The notes: generated by a model not told the origin, from the letters alone. DNA of 64,000 bases from Glebionis coronaria (GCA_025667525.1 CM046877.1:260063706-260127705), one strand, 5' to 3'; counted from the first letter of the stretch, positions 47,364 to 60,210 are shown. Numbers and translations are program-made.

Positions 47364-50300
47364 ATGCCGCCCAAGAAGGCTGTGACTGAGGATGATGTAC
47401 GTAGGATTATTACGGAGCAAGTTACCGCATCTATGACTGAATTTATGGCAAATGCTAGAAATGAAGCTGGCGGTAGTGGAGCTGGCGGTAGCGGAGCTGG
47501 CGGTAGCGGAGCTGGCGGTAGTGGAGCTGGCGGTAGTGGAGCTGGCGGTAGTGGAGCTGGCGGTAGTGGAATTGGCGGTACTAATGTGAATGTGAATGCT
47601 AATAATGTGAATGCTAATGCTGGAGGAAATGTAGGAGGACTTGGAACGAATGCACCTGAAGTTGGTGGCTGTACTTATGTGACGTTCATGAAGTGTGAAC
47701 CTCTACCTTTTAATGGAACTGAAGGTGCTGTAGGATTAAGCCAGTGGATCGAGAAGATTGAATCGGTGTTTAGGATTAGTAAGTGTAAGGAGGAAGATAA
47801 GGTGACTTTTGCTATGGCTACTCTTAAAGGTCGTGCGTTGACTTGGTGGAACGGGAGAATTGCTTTCATGGGTCTTGATGCTGCTAATGCTACTCCTTGG
47901 GCTGAAATTAAGAAGTGGATGAATTTGGAGTTTTGTCCTCGTAGTGTGATTATTAGGTTAGAACAGGAGTTGATTCATCTGAGAATGAAAGGTGTGGACA
48001 TTGATAGTTACACGAATCGATTCCATGAGTTGGCCTTGCTATGTCCTCGATTGGTTGAACCCGAAGAGATCCGAATTGAGCAATATGTGAAAGGGTTGAC
48101 CAGGAATATCCGGGGGGACGTGACATCATCGAAACCACTTACCATTGATGATGTTGTTCGAATGGCTTACCAACTCATTGGACAGATAATTCAGGATAAG
48201 GAAGATGAAGCCCGTGTAGGTGAGAAAAGAAAGGGAGACGGTGATCGTGTAGATAGAGGTGATAATAGGAAGAATTTCAATCGCCGTCAGAACCAGAGAA
48301 AGGGGAATGCAAATGCTATTACCAACAATGCACCGCGCAACGATGATAGATGTCCTAAGTGTGGCAACAAGAGGCATCCTGGCGACTGCTGGAAGTGCCG
48401 AAATTGCGGAAAGCTTGGACACAAGGTTGAAAGGTGTAAGAAGGGAACGATTTGCTTCAACTGTAATGAAGAAGGTCATAGGAAATCGGAATGCCCCAAG
48501 TTGAAAGCGATTGTACCTGGAAGAAACCCCCAGGGTGGTATCTACCAACTTGGAACAATTGAGGTGAAGAAAGAGGATCCGAATGTCGTTACCGGTACGT
48601 TTTTACTCAACAATCATTATGTTGTTGCTTTATTCGATTCGGGTGCCGATAGGAGCTTTGTATCCACTAAATTTAGTGCCCTTATTGATATTGAACCTGT
48701 TGAGATAAGTACCAGTTACGAGGTGGAATTGGCTGATGGTAAATTAGTGAAAACTAATAAGCTATTAGAAGGATGCTCTCTAAATCTCTTGAACCATTCC
48801 TTTCCGATTGATTTGATGTTGATAGAATTAGGTAGTTTCGATATTATTATTGGTATGGATTGGTTGTCGTTGAATAATGCTACTATTTTATGTGGAGAGA
48901 AGAAGGTTAAGATTCCTCTTAGGAATAGGACGTTAGTAATTGATGGTAGTCGAGGTGAATCCCGTTTGAAGATCGTTTCATGTATTAAAGTCCAAAAGTA
49001 CATCAGGAACGGTTGTGAGTTATTCTTAGCTCAAGTGACCGGGAATGAGTCTAGGGAGAAACGATTGGAAGATGTACCTATTATTTGTGAATTTCCTGAG
49101 GTATTTCCTAAAGATTTACCAGGACTTCCACCGATAAGGCAAGTAGAGTTTCGAATCGATTTAATTCCTGGTGCTGCACCGGTGGCACGTGCGCCTTACC
49201 GATTAGCCCCTTCTGAATTAAAGGAGTTATCTGAGCAACTTAAGGAGTTGTCTGATAAAGGTTTTATTCGACCGAGCTCGTCGCCTTGGGGAGCTCCAGT
49301 CTTGTTCGTTAAGAAGAAGGATGGATCTTTTCGTATGTGCATTGATTATAGGGAACTAAATAAGTTGACAATTAAGAATCGATATCCTTTACCTAGGATT
49401 GATGATTTGTTTGATCAACTGCAAGGATCTAGTGTGTATTCTAAGATAGATTTGCGGTCAGGATATCACCAACTTCGCGTCCGTGAAGAAGATATTCCTA
49501 TAACTGCATTTAGAACTCGTTATGGACACTATGAATTTCAAGTAATGCCATTTGGGTTAACTAACGCACCTGCGGTTTTCATGGATTTAATGAATCGAGT
49601 GTGCAAGCCCTACTTGGATAAATTTGTGATTGTGTTTATTGACGATATTCTAATCTATTCTAAGAATGAAGATGAGCATAGAGAACATTTGAGGATTGTT
49701 TTGAAGTTGTTGAAGGATGAAAGGTTGTATGCTAAGTTTTCGAAGTGTGATTTCTGGTTGGATTCTGTGCAATTTCTTGGTCATGTGATTAACAGAGATG
49801 GAATTCATGTTGATCCAGCAAAGGTTGAAGCTATTAAGAATTGGTCTGCACCGACAACGCCAACGGAAGTGCGACAGTTCTTAGGATTAGCTGGCTATTA
49901 TAGGCGATTCATTAAAGAATTTTCTTTAATAGCTAAACCCTTGACTAAGCTTACTCAGAAGAATAAACCTTTCGTTTGGGGAAGTGATGAAGATGGATCA
50001 TTTCAGACATTGAAGCAAAAATTATGTAGTGCACCAATCTTATCATTACCCGAAGGGAGTGGAGATTTTGTAGTGTATTGTGATGCATCTCTTAGAGGTT
50101 ATGGAGCTGTGTTGATGCAAAGAGAGAAAGTGATAGCTTATGCTTCTAGGCAATTAAGGAAGAATGAGGAGAATTATGCTACTCACGATCTTGAGCTAGG
50201 AGCGGTGGTCTTTGCTCTTAGGTTGTGGAGACATTATCTGTATGGCACCAAGTGTACGGTATTCACCGATCACAAAAGCCTACAGTATATTCTCGACCAG

Positions 50301-51917
50301 AAAGAGTTGAACATGAGACAACGAAGATGGATAGAGTTGTTGAGTGACTATGACTGTGATATAAAATATCACCCAGGAAAAGCCAATGTTGTTGCTGATG
50401 CGTTGAGTAGGAAAGATAGAGAGCCTATCAGGGTGCGTTCTCTAGTCTTGACCGTGCACAATAATTTGCCTGAGCAAATTAGAAATGCGCAAATAGAAGC
50501 TTGTAAGAAGGAGAATTTTGTTAATGAAGGGTTCCGAGGAGAAGGAGATCCTTTAGAGGTTAGAGCTGATGGAGTGAAATGTTTAAGAGGTCGTATGTGG
50601 ATACCTAAGTTTGGAGGCTTAAGAGATTTGATTATGTTAGAATCCCATAAATCTAAGTATTCCATTCATCCGGGATCTGATAAGATGTACCATGATTTGA
50701 AGAAGTTGTATTGGTGGCCGAATATGAAGGCTGACATAGCTATGTATGTTCTTCAATGCTTGACTTGTGCTAGAGTCAAAGCTGAACATCAAAAGCCATC
50801 AGGACTACTTCAACAACCAAAGATTCCTGAATGGAAGTGGGAGCGAATTACAATGGACTTTATCACCAAGCTTCCTAGAACATCATCTGGAAACAATTCG
50901 ATTTGGGTTATTGTCGATAGACTGACCAAATCAGCACACTTCATTCCGGTTAAGGAGCAGTTCTCACTAGAGAAGCTGACTCGAATATACCTGGATAATG
51001 TCGTATGCAAGCATGGAGTGCCTGTATCGATCATTTCAGATCGAGATCCTAGATTCGCATCGAATTTTTGGAAATCTCTCCAAAGATCTTTGGGAACGAA
51101 TCTCGATATGAGCACTGCTTATCACCCCCAGACTGATGGGCAGAGTGAAAGGACGATACAAACACTGGAAGATATGTTGAGAGCTTGTGTGTTAGACTTT
51201 GGTAAGAATTGGGATAAACATTTGTCGTTAGCAGAGTTTTCGTATAACAATAGTTACCATTCTAGTATTAAGGCTGCACCGTTTGAAGCTTTGTATGGTA
51301 GGAAGTGTAGATCTCCTGTATGTTGGAGTGAAGTTGGGGATACCCAGCTCACGGGACCGGAATTGATCCAGGAGACTACGGAGATGATAGTTCAGATTAA
51401 GAAGAGGTTGTTGACTGCCCGAAGTAGACAGAAAAGTTACGCGGATGTGCGGCGGAAGCCAATGGAGTTTGAAGTGGGTGACCGAGTAATGTTGAAAGTA
51501 TCGCCATGGAAAGGCGTTATAAGATTTGGAAAACGAGGAAAATTGAATCCCCGTTATATTGGACCCTTTAAGGTTTTATCTAGAGTAGGTCCGGTGGCTT
51601 ACAAACTAGAGTTACCCCCAGAACTTCATGGTGTTCACAACACATTCCATGTATCTAATCTGAAGAAATGTCTAGCAGTGAGTGATGAGAAAATTCCGTT
51701 AGGTAAGGTTCGAATAGATGGGAAGTTGCATTTTATCGAAGAGCCCGTAGAAGTTATGGACCGTGAGGTAAAGCAACTGAAACAAAGTCGGATACCTATT
51801 GTCAAGATCCGATGGAATTCAAAGCATGGACCGGAGTATACTTGGGAACGAGAGGATGAAATGTGGAAGAAATATCCGCACCTCTTCGATTTCAATAAGA
51901 AACGGACATCCAAATGA
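47364..51917 (+). CDS. gag-pol: Element F Gag-Pol polyprotein with chromodomain
   Basis: Start chosen at [11 protein letters not shown] (1517 codons) because B's gag begins MPPKLTV at the same place; an upstream in-frame ATG at 47328 would add 12 residues. Domains in order: AGGSG tandem repeat (35-69); capsid with [16 protein letters not shown] (about 150); zinc knuckles [14 protein letters not shown] (345-358) and [14 protein letters not shown] (364-377); protease [11 protein letters not shown] (Asp 425); RT with FIDD (Asp 760-761); RNase H with YCDAS (Asp 907) and FTDH (Asp 969); integrase HHCC (His 1102 to Cys about 1135) and D1165, D1226, E1262, i.e. D,D35E; chromodomain (about 1458-1508, ending [15 protein letters not shown]). 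All expected catalytic residues are present without stops. Length and order match plant Tekay/Del chromoviruses, whose chromodomains guide insertion toward marked chromatin. Confidence 0.95.
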   Translation: MPPKKAVTEDDVRRIITEQVTASMTEFMANARNEAGGSGAGGSGAGGSGAGGSGAGGSGAGGSGAGGSGIGGTNVNVNANNVNANAGGNVGGLGTNAPEVGGCTYVTFMKCEPLPFNGTEGAVGLSQWIEKIESVFRISKCKEEDKVTFAMATLKGRALTWWNGRIAFMGLDAANATPWAEIKKWMNLEFCPRSVIIRLEQELIHLRMKGVDIDSYTNRFHELALLCPRLVEPEEIRIEQYVKGLTRNIRGDVTSSKPLTIDDVVRMAYQLIGQIIQDKEDEARVGEKRKGDGDRVDRGDNRKNFNRRQNQRKGNANAITNNAPRNDDRCPKCGNKRHPGDCWKCRNCGKLGHKVERCKKGTICFNCNEEGHRKSECPKLKAIVPGRNPQGGIYQLGTIEVKKEDPNVVTGTFLLNNHYVVALFDSGADRSFVSTKFSALIDIEPVEISTSYEVELADGKLVKTNKLLEGCSLNLLNHSFPIDLMLIELGSFDIIIGMDWLSLNNATILCGEKKVKIPLRNRTLVIDGSRGESRLKIVSCIKVQKYIRNGCELFLAQVTGNESREKRLEDVPIICEFPEVFPKDLPGLPPIRQVEFRIDLIPGAAPVARAPYRLAPSELKELSEQLKELSDKGFIRPSSSPWGAPVLFVKKKDGSFRMCIDYRELNKLTIKNRYPLPRIDDLFDQLQGSSVYSKIDLRSGYHQLRVREEDIPITAFRTRYGHYEFQVMPFGLTNAPAVFMDLMNRVCKPYLDKFVIVFIDDILIYSKNEDEHREHLRIVLKLLKDERLYAKFSKCDFWLDSVQFLGHVINRDGIHVDPAKVEAIKNWSAPTTPTEVRQFLGLAGYYRRFIKEFSLIAKPLTKLTQKNKPFVWGSDEDGSFQTLKQKLCSAPILSLPEGSGDFVVYCDASLRGYGAVLMQREKVIAYASRQLRKNEENYATHDLELGAVVFALRLWRHYLYGTKCTVFTDHKSLQYILDQKELNMRQRRWIELLSDYDCDIKYHPGKANVVADALSRKDREPIRVRSLVLTVHNNLPEQIRNAQIEACKKENFVNEGFRGEGDPLEVRADGVKCLRGRMWIPKFGGLRDLIMLESHKSKYSIHPGSDKMYHDLKKLYWWPNMKADIAMYVLQCLTCARVKAEHQKPSGLLQQPKIPEWKWERITMDFITKLPRTSSGNNSIWVIVDRLTKSAHFIPVKEQFSLEKLTRIYLDNVVCKHGVPVSIISDRDPRFASNFWKSLQRSLGTNLDMSTAYHPQTDGQSERTIQTLEDMLRACVLDFGKNWDKHLSLAEFSYNNSYHSSIKAAPFEALYGRKCRSPVCWSEVGDTQLTGPELIQETTEMIVQIKKRLLTARSRQKSYADVRRKPMEFEVGDRVMLKVSPWKGVIRFGKRGKLNPRYIGPFKVLSRVGPVAYKLELPPELHGVHNTFHVSNLKKCLAVSDEKIPLGKVRIDGKLHFIEEPVEVMDREVKQLKQSRIPIVKIRWNSKHGPEYTWEREDEMWKKYPHLFDFNKKRTSK
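47466..47570 (+). repeat. 15-bp tandem repeat inside F gag
   Basis: Seven units of gctggcggtag(t/c)gga encode AGGSG. An eighth, diverged unit (attggcggtact) follows. Units differ only at a third codon position, so the array is young. It forms a flexible Gly/Ser linker in the Gag N-terminal region. Confidence 0.95.
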
Positions 51918-51945
51918 AATGGATCACGAGGACGTTGATCCCTTT

Positions 51946-51958
51946 TAGGAGGAAAAGC
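51946..51958 (+). other. Element F polypurine tract
   Basis: The run taggaggaaaagc directly precedes the 3' LTR start TGTGACAAATC. Confidence 0.8.
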
Positions 51959-54900
51959 TGTGACAAATCTAACATTTTCAGGTAGTTAAATATTTTCTCG
52001 TATAATATTTTGAAACTTATTTTTATGTTGGTTGACGAACTCACAATTTACGGATTTAAATTTGGGCTTACGTGCATAATTTGGCGTCTTTTACGACTAA
52101 ACCGGAAACCTTAGGATTTCGTATTTACGTTTTTGAACTCCGTTTTTGATGAGACAATTTTTATTGGATTTGTTTTGTGACGGTGATTCATAATTTATAA
52201 AAACGTTTTTCGTAAAACGACCCGAGGGCACGCAAATCGAGAAAACTAGAATCGAGAAATACCCGTAAACTAGTGAGATGGGACAAAACACTTTGCCCCA
52301 TCCCACTAGCTTACATGGGACGGCCAAAACACCTCACCACCATTAGGTGGCACTAACTTAACTTGTTTAAGAACAAGTGTAAGCCTTAGCTTACACTTTA
52401 GGCTAAACTACCACCAAACTTTACAAAACCAACACATGGTTTTCACTTAACCATTTCATCCATGCAATTTACTCTCAAACTCTCTCTACTTCACCATAGG
52501 TGCCGTCCCATATCAAGCCATAAACACCATTTTTGATCTCTTCCAACTACAAACCACATGTTTACTAGTCCTATTAAGGTGTTTCCTTGAAACCTTGATC
52601 ATTTGGTGGCCATATAACCAACTTTGGAGGTGATTTGCTTGTGTCCTAGGGCTGATTTTCCAACATATGATCTTGCTATTTGATGGTCTTGGAGATACTT
52701 GTTGTGTTCATCAAGTTCTTGCCTTCTTAAAACAAGAAATCCACTTGGATTGGTAAAGAAGATCATCCTCTACATTTTTCTCTTATTATTTTGTAAAGAA
52801 CAAATGTATTTTCTTTCATTTTGTATATGTATATGATGTATATATGATGATAAAAATGTTGTGTGGGGATCAAGTGTTGATAAATATGCTTAAAAATGAT
52901 GATAACCATAAGAAATGAAGCTAAAATCATGTCTAATTAGTTGGCTGTATGAAAACAGTAGATAACCAAATGAAGAACTGATAAAAATGCATGGTTTGAT
53001 CTATTTACAGTAAAGTAGATGATGTTATACACATGTGAGAGTTGGCCATGCAATGGAATCAAAATAATGAGTGAGATATGATCAAAACAAGTTAGGTAGT
53101 ACAATCTGAATAAGCAGTTTTGTAGGGACTGTTAAGACAACTTAAGCTTAAAATGGGCAGTAGCTATAACTAAGTTATATTTAGCACATATCATGAAGAA
53201 GTTGTCATTTAAAAATGAGCTTCTAAGTCATTGTAGAACTCTAGATATGATAAAAATGGTGAATGTGAAGTTAAAAATCAGATTTTGGAAATAATGTTTA
53301 TTATTATTATATAAGCACTCACTTTATAATTTATAAAATGTAAAGTATAAACCCACTAACTTGTAAAACTTAATTATATAAATGTATAAAAGGTTAATTA
53401 AATGGGTAAAATATATAAATGGTGGTAAAAGTAATATTTATAAGTAATAAAAACTATAAACTTTATTTTTACGACTTTTTCGGCTATCGCCGTGAAATTA
53501 ACGTTTTTCATCAAATAAAACTTAGACGACCAAACCCGTCTAATGTAAAGTTTATAAAAGATATATACTGATGTATAAGTAACTAAGAAAAGTAAAAACC
53601 GATAAAACCCGAACTATAAGAATTACGGACAATTATGAGCTAACTAAACCTATTAGACTAATAATTGGACTTAATAAGATAAATACTTGTAAAAAGAATT
53701 ATTTGGGCTTAACCCAATAGGGCCCAACATGAAAAGTATATATACTGATCTTATAAGTATAAAATGGGTAAAAACAAGTAAAAGAACTTATAAAAGACTT
53801 AATGAATTTAAAATAGGTAAAATCGGTAAAACTAGTGAACTAGTAAGACGATACTAAAACGTAAACACTAAAATGAGTAAATGAGGATTTATAAACCCAC
53901 TTGATCATCATCATATGTACAATAATCATATATATGTATATTGTTATTTTGATAAAAGTCATTGGACCGAGTCTAAGACCGATTATTATTTATATAGGTT
54001 TCCGTGACCGAAGCACGCCCGTAGCCGATAATCCGCCTTTCATTAACAACGTGAGTTCATAGCCTCGCACTCTTTTAAATGTTTTATAAAATGATTTGTA
54101 AACCCGCGAGGGAGATAACATGCTAGATTTTTATAAAAATAGAACACAAGTAGTCCCGATTGTATGCTTAATGAGATGGACCCGAATGATGCTATGACCC
54201 TATATTCGAGACTAAAAGGATTATTAGTAGTTAGGTTATGTCACTTAAAGTCCCATTAGCATGAATTGTGAACTACCGGGATTTGGTAGACGCTTATGCA
54301 TTTGATAGTACTATTTGGGGACGATCACCCCAGTTCGCGCCTTGACGGTTGATCCCCGTCGTACCACATTGATTGGTAAGCGAATTTATGTATGAGAAGA
54401 TTCCATAGCGTGATTTTTGTGACGACACGCTAACTTAGATGGGCAAATTGTTTGTCGGGTTCGCGGCCCGCTGTTTTCACAGTAAGGTAACAATGTCATG
54501 CGGCTAATAATAATCCTATACAACCTAATACAATAATAAACGATAACGACGCTATTACGATGAATATATTACCTATCATGGTAATATAGAGACTGCGGTC
54601 TCATGGACGGTTTTCAGATGTATGCTTGATTTATATATTGCCTGACTAGCAATATGTGGACTTACTTCCGATATTATACTTGTGTTCTGATTTTAAATGA
54701 TTGTAAATGATTGTTTTATATAACGGTTTTCATTAAACTCTATGAATTCACTCAGCATTCGCTGATATGATTTTTGCATGTTTTCTATCTCAGGTGCTTG
54801 AAGGTAATCCGGATGTATCTGATGGCCCACACTTAATATTAAAAATGTTCATTCGATCTGTGTTTTGTAAACTTAATGACCTGTATAATTTGGGACCTGT

Positions 54901-55051
54901 TGTACACTTTTAAACCTTTTTATCGAATGAATGTTTGTTAAACCTTGTACAACCATTTTTATGTGTTGTCTATGATTGGAGTTATTGTGCTATCCCGTAA
55001 CACTCTGAAAGACCCTTCCGCTGTACCGATATGAAAAATGAGAGTGTTACA
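51959..55051 (+). repeat. Element F 3' LTR (3093 bp)
   Basis: Nearly identical to 42656-45755. Differences seen include a seven-base deletion near 54814 (ggatgtatctgat against ggatggagatcgactctgat) and single substitutions such as cgcgaggg against cgcgatgg. It ends GAGTGTTACA and is followed by the TSD aataa. Confidence 0.95.
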
Positions 55052-57165
55052 AATAACTACTCCTAACAACACAATACCAATATTCAAACACAAACAGGTA
55101 ATCCCAAACACCCCTTTAACTTTTCAAAACCAATTTTTTCAAAGGAAAAGTAAGATTCAAGACCACCCAAGTGATGATTAACACAATAACAGATGAGAAC
55201 AACAGATTCAAGCAGTTTTAAGCCACAAAATACACAAGAACATAGGCAACACTCAAATATCACAAATATCCAAAATATATTCAGATTTTGGGATTAAGGG
55301 TGTGTACCTCATGGATGTACATCCACACCCACGGATTTTGAGCTTATGTGCTAGCAAGAACAAGCACAAGCTTCCACAACAAAGCCTGCTAAGAATCAAC
55401 AAGGTTAGACGAACAAGTATAAAATCAGAAATATGAAAAATCCTTGATTGATGCAACTCTTGTCCTCTACACTTGATTATCCCCAAGTTATAAGCTTCAC
55501 CACACCTTGATAACATAATATCAGGATGCTATGATCAGCCCTATAGCCCAAGAATTCCAAGATAGACCAAGAACTTAGCAAAATATCAAGAAAATGAAGA
55601 AAATGTGCAAACTTTTGCATACTCCTCTTTTGAAAACAGGTTTTTGATTCAAATTCAGTAAACAAAGAACATAAACAAGCATAAATAAGATGGCACTTGG
55701 TCTTTCTTCAACAGACTTAACAAAATTTCATAAATCTGAAAATAGGATTTACAAGTGCTTGAACAAGGAAAAACCAAAAGCAACGTACAAATGAGACCCT
55801 ATGGCTTTATATATAGCCTTACAATGTATCTAGAAAGCTGATAAAGAAGTAAAACCCTAGTCTTGAACTTCCAAAATTGCCCTTGTAGTTTGAATAACTT
55901 GAAGAATCATGTGACTGCATTTTGGCTTGTAGCATGAGTTGGCATGTGAAAGTGTGATCAAAGGGTGTGTATGAAGCTTAGAAAGTATGCGAAAATGTGG
56001 GACGTTGGATTGTTGGCACTGTTTTGGCATCTTCCTCATTTGTGTAGCAGGGGAGGTCCTATGTATCATGTGGGGTGGTGTGGTGGTAAAAGTTAAGGTT
56101 GGGTTTTGATTAATACACCATTAATCACAAATCTGGAAACAATTAGGACTTAATTCAATGTAATTAAGAAATCCCCAAATTATGTGATGAACATGAAGAA
56201 CATGTTTTTAATCTATTTTTAGGGGTGGATTAGTTTAAAAAGATGTTTAGGCGCCAAGGTTAATTAATTAATTAACCGGGGTGAGTGGGATGTGAGGTGG
56301 CAGGATGGAGAGTTGTGATTGGTTGGAGTGATGAGTGGGGTAAGGTGGCAGCCCATGAGTGGTCTAGGTTACGATGTTGTCTGGCCAGCATTAAACTCCA
56401 ATCTTTTGTTAACTTGTCATTTCCAGCTTTTCTTCATAAAACCCATATCCCTTTGTTAGCAAAGTTTCATTTTTCCCACTTTTGCCCCAAATACTTTTCC
56501 AATGTACTTTCAGGGGTATTTCTTGCAATTTTGTGATACTTGAAGGGCTGATTTGGCATTTTGTTGATGGATAATGGTCTTGACTTGCATATTTGATATT
56601 TTGGAGGACTGAATTTGCCAAGTCTTGATGATTGAGGGACCATTTTTGCCAAATGTTGAAAGTTAAGGGTCCTTTTTGTAATTTTGGGATTTTCAAAGGA
56701 CCAAACTTGTATTTTCTTGTACTTTGAAGTACTTCATGATGTGTTTGACTTTGTGGAGGATAATGGTTGACAATTTAGCTTTGTTGAGGGGCTAAACTTG
56801 CCAATTCTTCATAGTGGAGGGCCCTTTTTGTAATTTTGACAAACTTTAGGGACCAAACTTGTAATTATGAGGATACAAGGGTATAAAGTGTCAATTCTTC
56901 CATATTGGAGGACCCTTCTTCATAATTCTTCAAATCTTCAAGGATTAATCTTGGGAAAGTCTTCATTAGGGCTTGGTTCATTGTGCGGCTTCATTTCCCG
57001 TGTTCGTTTTTGTATGATTCTTGTGATCTTTTGTCATTTTCTCAATATCCGTACCTAAAATACACAAGAAACAAACACAAGCATATATATGGGTATTTTG
57101 ATGATATTTAATGCATTTTAAGCCCTATTTGGACGATGAGACTATGTATAAAAGCAGTCTCATCA
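55052..57165 (-). repeat. Element A 5' LTR, outer segment
   Basis: It continues the LTR after F and is the copy of 30152-32253. It contains the TATA/inverted-repeat copy at 55803-55818 and ends ...GTCTCATCA at 57165, followed by the TSD cgagt. With the inner segment it makes an LTR of about 4.2 kb. No gene is present. Confidence 0.93.
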
Positions 57166-57170
57166 CGAGT

Positions 57171-57315
57171 ATATCACTTTTAAGGATAAGTTGTATTTTG
57201 ACAAGAATATGCTACCATCGGGTGAAGGATCGACCTCAAGAGGCAAAGGGAAAGTGGATGAGGGATCTAATTCCATAGGCAAGAGGAAGATTGATGATAG
57301 TGATGAAGAGCTCTA
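57171..57315 (+). pseudogene. Element B extra upstream ORF, 3' end
   Basis: The frame interrupted at 28013 resumes here with YITFKDKLYFDKNML, then a Ser/Gly/Lys-rich segment (STSRGKGKVDEG) and the terminal KRKIDDSDEEL and stop. A basic patch near the C-terminus parallels the KR/K-rich tail of the F ORF. It supports the view that B and F share an extra ORF upstream of gag. Confidence 0.6.
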
Positions 57316-57782
57316 GGAGGAGAGTAATGATAAGGACTAGCCGCCATCTAAGAAGTCATGTGATCACCACGGATTAGTTATTAGTATTTCATTTTATCTT
57401 CCCTCGTTGTAATCGAACTTATTTAGACTTTCGTATTATGGTATTGTGATGGAAGTTGATCACATTAAGTTTTATTTGGTGGATGATTTTAGTGACATGA
57501 CTTGTCACAATTTTGTTGATTTATCAATGCAATCTACATTTACCTTTCATGATCTATGACATGTATTTATTAGCTCTTTTGTAATTTGGTTGATGAATAC
57601 TTGTAGCTTTTGTTGATTGTGCTTGTTGTATTTATATTATGTCTTGATAAAGGAATCCTTTTTGATCTTGATGTGTATACTTACTTTGTTTTCTTTCCTT
57701 GTCATCGCAGAAAGGTGTAGAGGAAGAAATTTGGGAGGCATTTTCTGTTATCAGTAAATCTTTGTGTGACTAATAGTTCAAC
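57316..57782 (+). other. Element B spacer between the extra ORF and gag
   Basis: A 467-base T-rich stretch with no frame, equivalent to the 286-base spacer in F. It contains a cttgtcatcgcag word near 57700 that could be a splice acceptor; nothing else is recognised. Confidence 0.45.
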
Positions 57783-58220
57783 ATGCCTCCAAAGTTGACA
57801 GTTGCTCGTGTAAACACCATGATTGAAGAAGCGATAGAAAATGCGCTTGAGGCGGATCATGCCGCAAGAGGTCAGAACAGTAGGATTTATCATAATAACA
57901 CTCATGGATAGAACCGAAATCAGCAATTTAACAAGAGAAGGAATGATGGGATGCGAGCTGCCACTGTGCCTAGAGGAAACAAGGTCAATCCCAAGTGTGG
58001 CCGTTGCAGTTTGTATCATGTGGGAAACTGCCCTCCTGCTTGTAACAAATGTGGAAAGGCTAGACAGAAAGCTGTGGAGTGTCAGACGAGAGGTGTGGCT
58101 ATGGGAGCAAAAGCCACGAGAGTTATGGTTTGCTTTAGTTGTGGTGAGAGAGGACATAAACAAGGTAATTGTCTGAAGGCTGGGAATAGACAAGGAGGAA
58201 ACACTGCTGCTCCAGCTTAA
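57783..58220 (+). pseudogene. gag: Element B gag, capsid region missing
   Basis: It starts MPPKLTVARVNTMIEEAIE, then after about 40 codons stops (TAG at 57909) and goes almost directly to nucleocapsid: C-GR-C-SLY-H-VGN-C, CNKCGKARQ and C-FS-C-GERG-H-KQGN-C. The intervening capsid (about 250 residues in F) is absent, which points to an internal deletion. A TAA at 58218 ends the frame, which continues into protease. Confidence 0.8.
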
Positions 58221-59754
58221 GTGGTGGGGACTACAGACAAGCCTCAAGTTCCGAACGTGGTAACCGGTACATTCTTACTTGATTCTCGTTATGCTAGCGT
58301 ATTGTTTGATTCTAGATCAGATATAAGCTTTATAGATGTAAAATCCAGTCGCCTTATCAATAGAGAACCAGTAATGTTAACAACTAACTATAATGTGGAA
58401 TAGGTGATGGAAAGATTGTTAGCACAAATTCTATACTGAAAGGGTGTTCCTTGAAGTTAGGGAACTACGTGTTTGATATTGATTTGATGCCTATAGAGCT
58501 AGGATCGTTTGATGTGATCATTGGGATAGATTGATTAGTTTCCCAGGGTGAGATGATTGTTTGTGGTGAGAGGTTAGTTCAGATTCCGTTAAGAAATAAG
58601 GTGTTGACGATGAAGGGTGACGAATGTACTTCTCGTTTGAGAGTAATATCTTGCTTGAAGATGATGAGGTACATGGAAGAAGGGTGTGATGTATTTTAGG
58701 CTCTAATTACTAGTGATGGTTATGTAGAGATGAAGTTGGAAGATGTACCAGTGATTCGAGAGTATACTGAAGTTTTTCTTGAAGATTTTCCGGGACTACC
58801 GCCGTCTCATGAAGTAGAATTTTGGATCGATTTGGTTCCTGGAGCTGCACTAGTTGTTCGTGCGCCTTATCATTTAGCACCGTCAGAATTGAAGGAGTTA
58901 TCCGATCAATTGAAGGAGTTCATGGATTTATTAGACCGATTTCATCACCTTGGGGAGCGCCTGTGTTGTTTGTGAAGAAGAAAGATGGATCGTTCAAAAT
59001 GTGTATCCACTATCGGGAGCTTAACAAATTGACGGTCAAGAATTGTTATCCATTGCCGAGGATTGATGACTTATTTGATCAGTTGCAAGGATCAAGTGTG
59101 TACTCGAAGATCGATTTGAGATCGGCTTATCACCAACTGCCAGTTAGAGAGGAAGATATTCCTATAACAGCTTTCTGTACTCAGTATGGGCATTTGAGTT
59201 TCAAGTAATGTCGTTTGGTTTGACGAATGCGACTGTTGTGTTTATGGATTTGATGAACCACGTGTGCAACCGTATTTTGATAAGTTTGTCATTATGTTCA
59301 TCGATGATATACTTATTTATTCGAAGAGCAAGGAAGATCATGAGTAGCATTTGAGGACAATTGTGGAATTGTTGAAGAAAGGGAAGTTGTATGCAAAGTT
59401 CTCCAAGTCTGAATTTTGGTTGGAATCTGTGCAATTTCTTGGGCACGTGATTGACAACAAAGGTGTTCGTGGAGATCCTGCCAAGATTGAGGCAACTAAG
59501 GATTGGTCGGTACCGACAACGCCGAATGAAGTTCGACAATTTCTTGGTTTAGCTGGTTACTATAGGAGGTTTATCGAAGGATTTTCGTTAATCACAAAGC
59601 CATTGACTAAGCTTATTGAGAGAAGAATCAGGCGTTTGAGTGGGGACTAAATGAAGAAATCGCTTTCAAAACGTTAAAGGACAAGTTGTGTTCTGCTCCG
59701 ATTTTGTCATTGCCGAAAGGAATCGAAGATTTCATGGTTTATTGTGATGTGTCT
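58221..59754 (+). pseudogene. pol: Element B protease, RT and start of RNase H (broken, cut by C)
   Basis: Protease begins [15 protein letters not shown] with the active site altered to FDSRSDISF. A stop at 58401 and a frameshift follow, then IGIDWL-like text with a stop in it. The RT region (58730-59208) has [13 protein letters not shown], a frameshift near 58925, [14 protein letters not shown] and [13 protein letters not shown]. The catalytic FIDDILIYS lies near 59300. The thumb continues (59351-59650) with GYYRRFIEGFSL. RNase H reaches only VYCDVS before C inserts at 59755. The sequence is F-like but clearly decayed. Confidence 0.87.
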
Positions 59755-60201
59755 TGATAGGTGTGAAAACACCCATCTTTTTACCACTTAATTACAATAA
59801 TAACAAGCCAAAACGTGTATTTTGTGTCATAAATGTCGGAAATATGCGTGGTTTGTGTTTTTGTTGTGATTTAGGATCAAAATGTGAAAAGGGGAGAAAA
59901 CACGGGCATTCACGGGCTTTTATCGAAGAAAAAGACAAAAGACGAAGTAAAGAAATCAAGAGTGCAAAAAGAACGGAAGTCCAAGACCAATTCTGAAGAT
60001 TTATCGAAGAAAAAGTCAAAAGACGGAAGTTTACTAAAAGCCGAAGAACTCAAGTCTAATTTATTGAAGAGATCACAAGACGAGTTTATTAATCCCGAGA
60101 CAAAGTCAAAAGTAGAAGTATTAAGAAGATTAAGGACTAAAGGATAATTAAAGAAAGAAGAAAGAGGGAGGAAGCTTCCACTAAGCACCTCCCTAATCCA
60201 T

Positions 60202-60210
60202 TATAAATAG
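60202..60210 (+). promoter_or_regulatory. Element C TATA box
   Basis: TATAAATAG in the LTR, preceded by a weak GGGAGG...CCTCCC inverted repeat (about 60164-60193). It is followed 25-30 bases later by 'cttcatttgtag', a reasonable transcription-start area. Assigned by position. Confidence 0.55.

Larger units (their letters stand above)
42656..55051 (+). mobile_element. Element F: recently inserted, apparently intact chromovirus (Tekay/Del type) retrotransposon
   Basis: LTRs 42656-45755 and 51959-55051 start TGTGACAAATC and end GAGTGTTACA. The 5-base TSD aataa is perfect (42651-42655 and 55052-55056). The interior holds an iMet primer site, an extra ORF, a complete gag-pol frame with chromodomain, and a polypurine tract. 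By eye the LTRs differ by about ten substitutions and a seven-base indel in about 3.1 kb, so insertion is recent and later than A. It is the only element here that might still be autonomous. Confidence 0.96.
28014..57165 (-). mobile_element. Element A: Athila-like Ty3/Gypsy retrotransposon with 4.2-kb LTRs, carrying F in its 5' LTR
   Basis: The ends are TGATGTAG...GTCTCATCA on the plus strand, and the 5-base TSD cgagt is perfect (28009-28013 and 57166-57170). The 3' LTR is 28014-32253. The 5' LTR is 40560-57165 minus the F insertion. The interior (32254-40559) has, on the minus strand, a tRNA-Asp-type primer site, gag, protease, RT, RNase H, integrase, a 1.8-kb non-coding region and a polypurine tract. 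Stops and frameshifts break every domain. Removing F and A restores continuity of A and B respectively. Confidence 0.95.

Noticed and set aside
59754..60188. Lysine-rich plus-strand and serine/phenylalanine-rich minus-strand ORFs in the C LTR
   Set aside because: Low-complexity A-rich LTR sequence; the D LTR does not preserve the frames.
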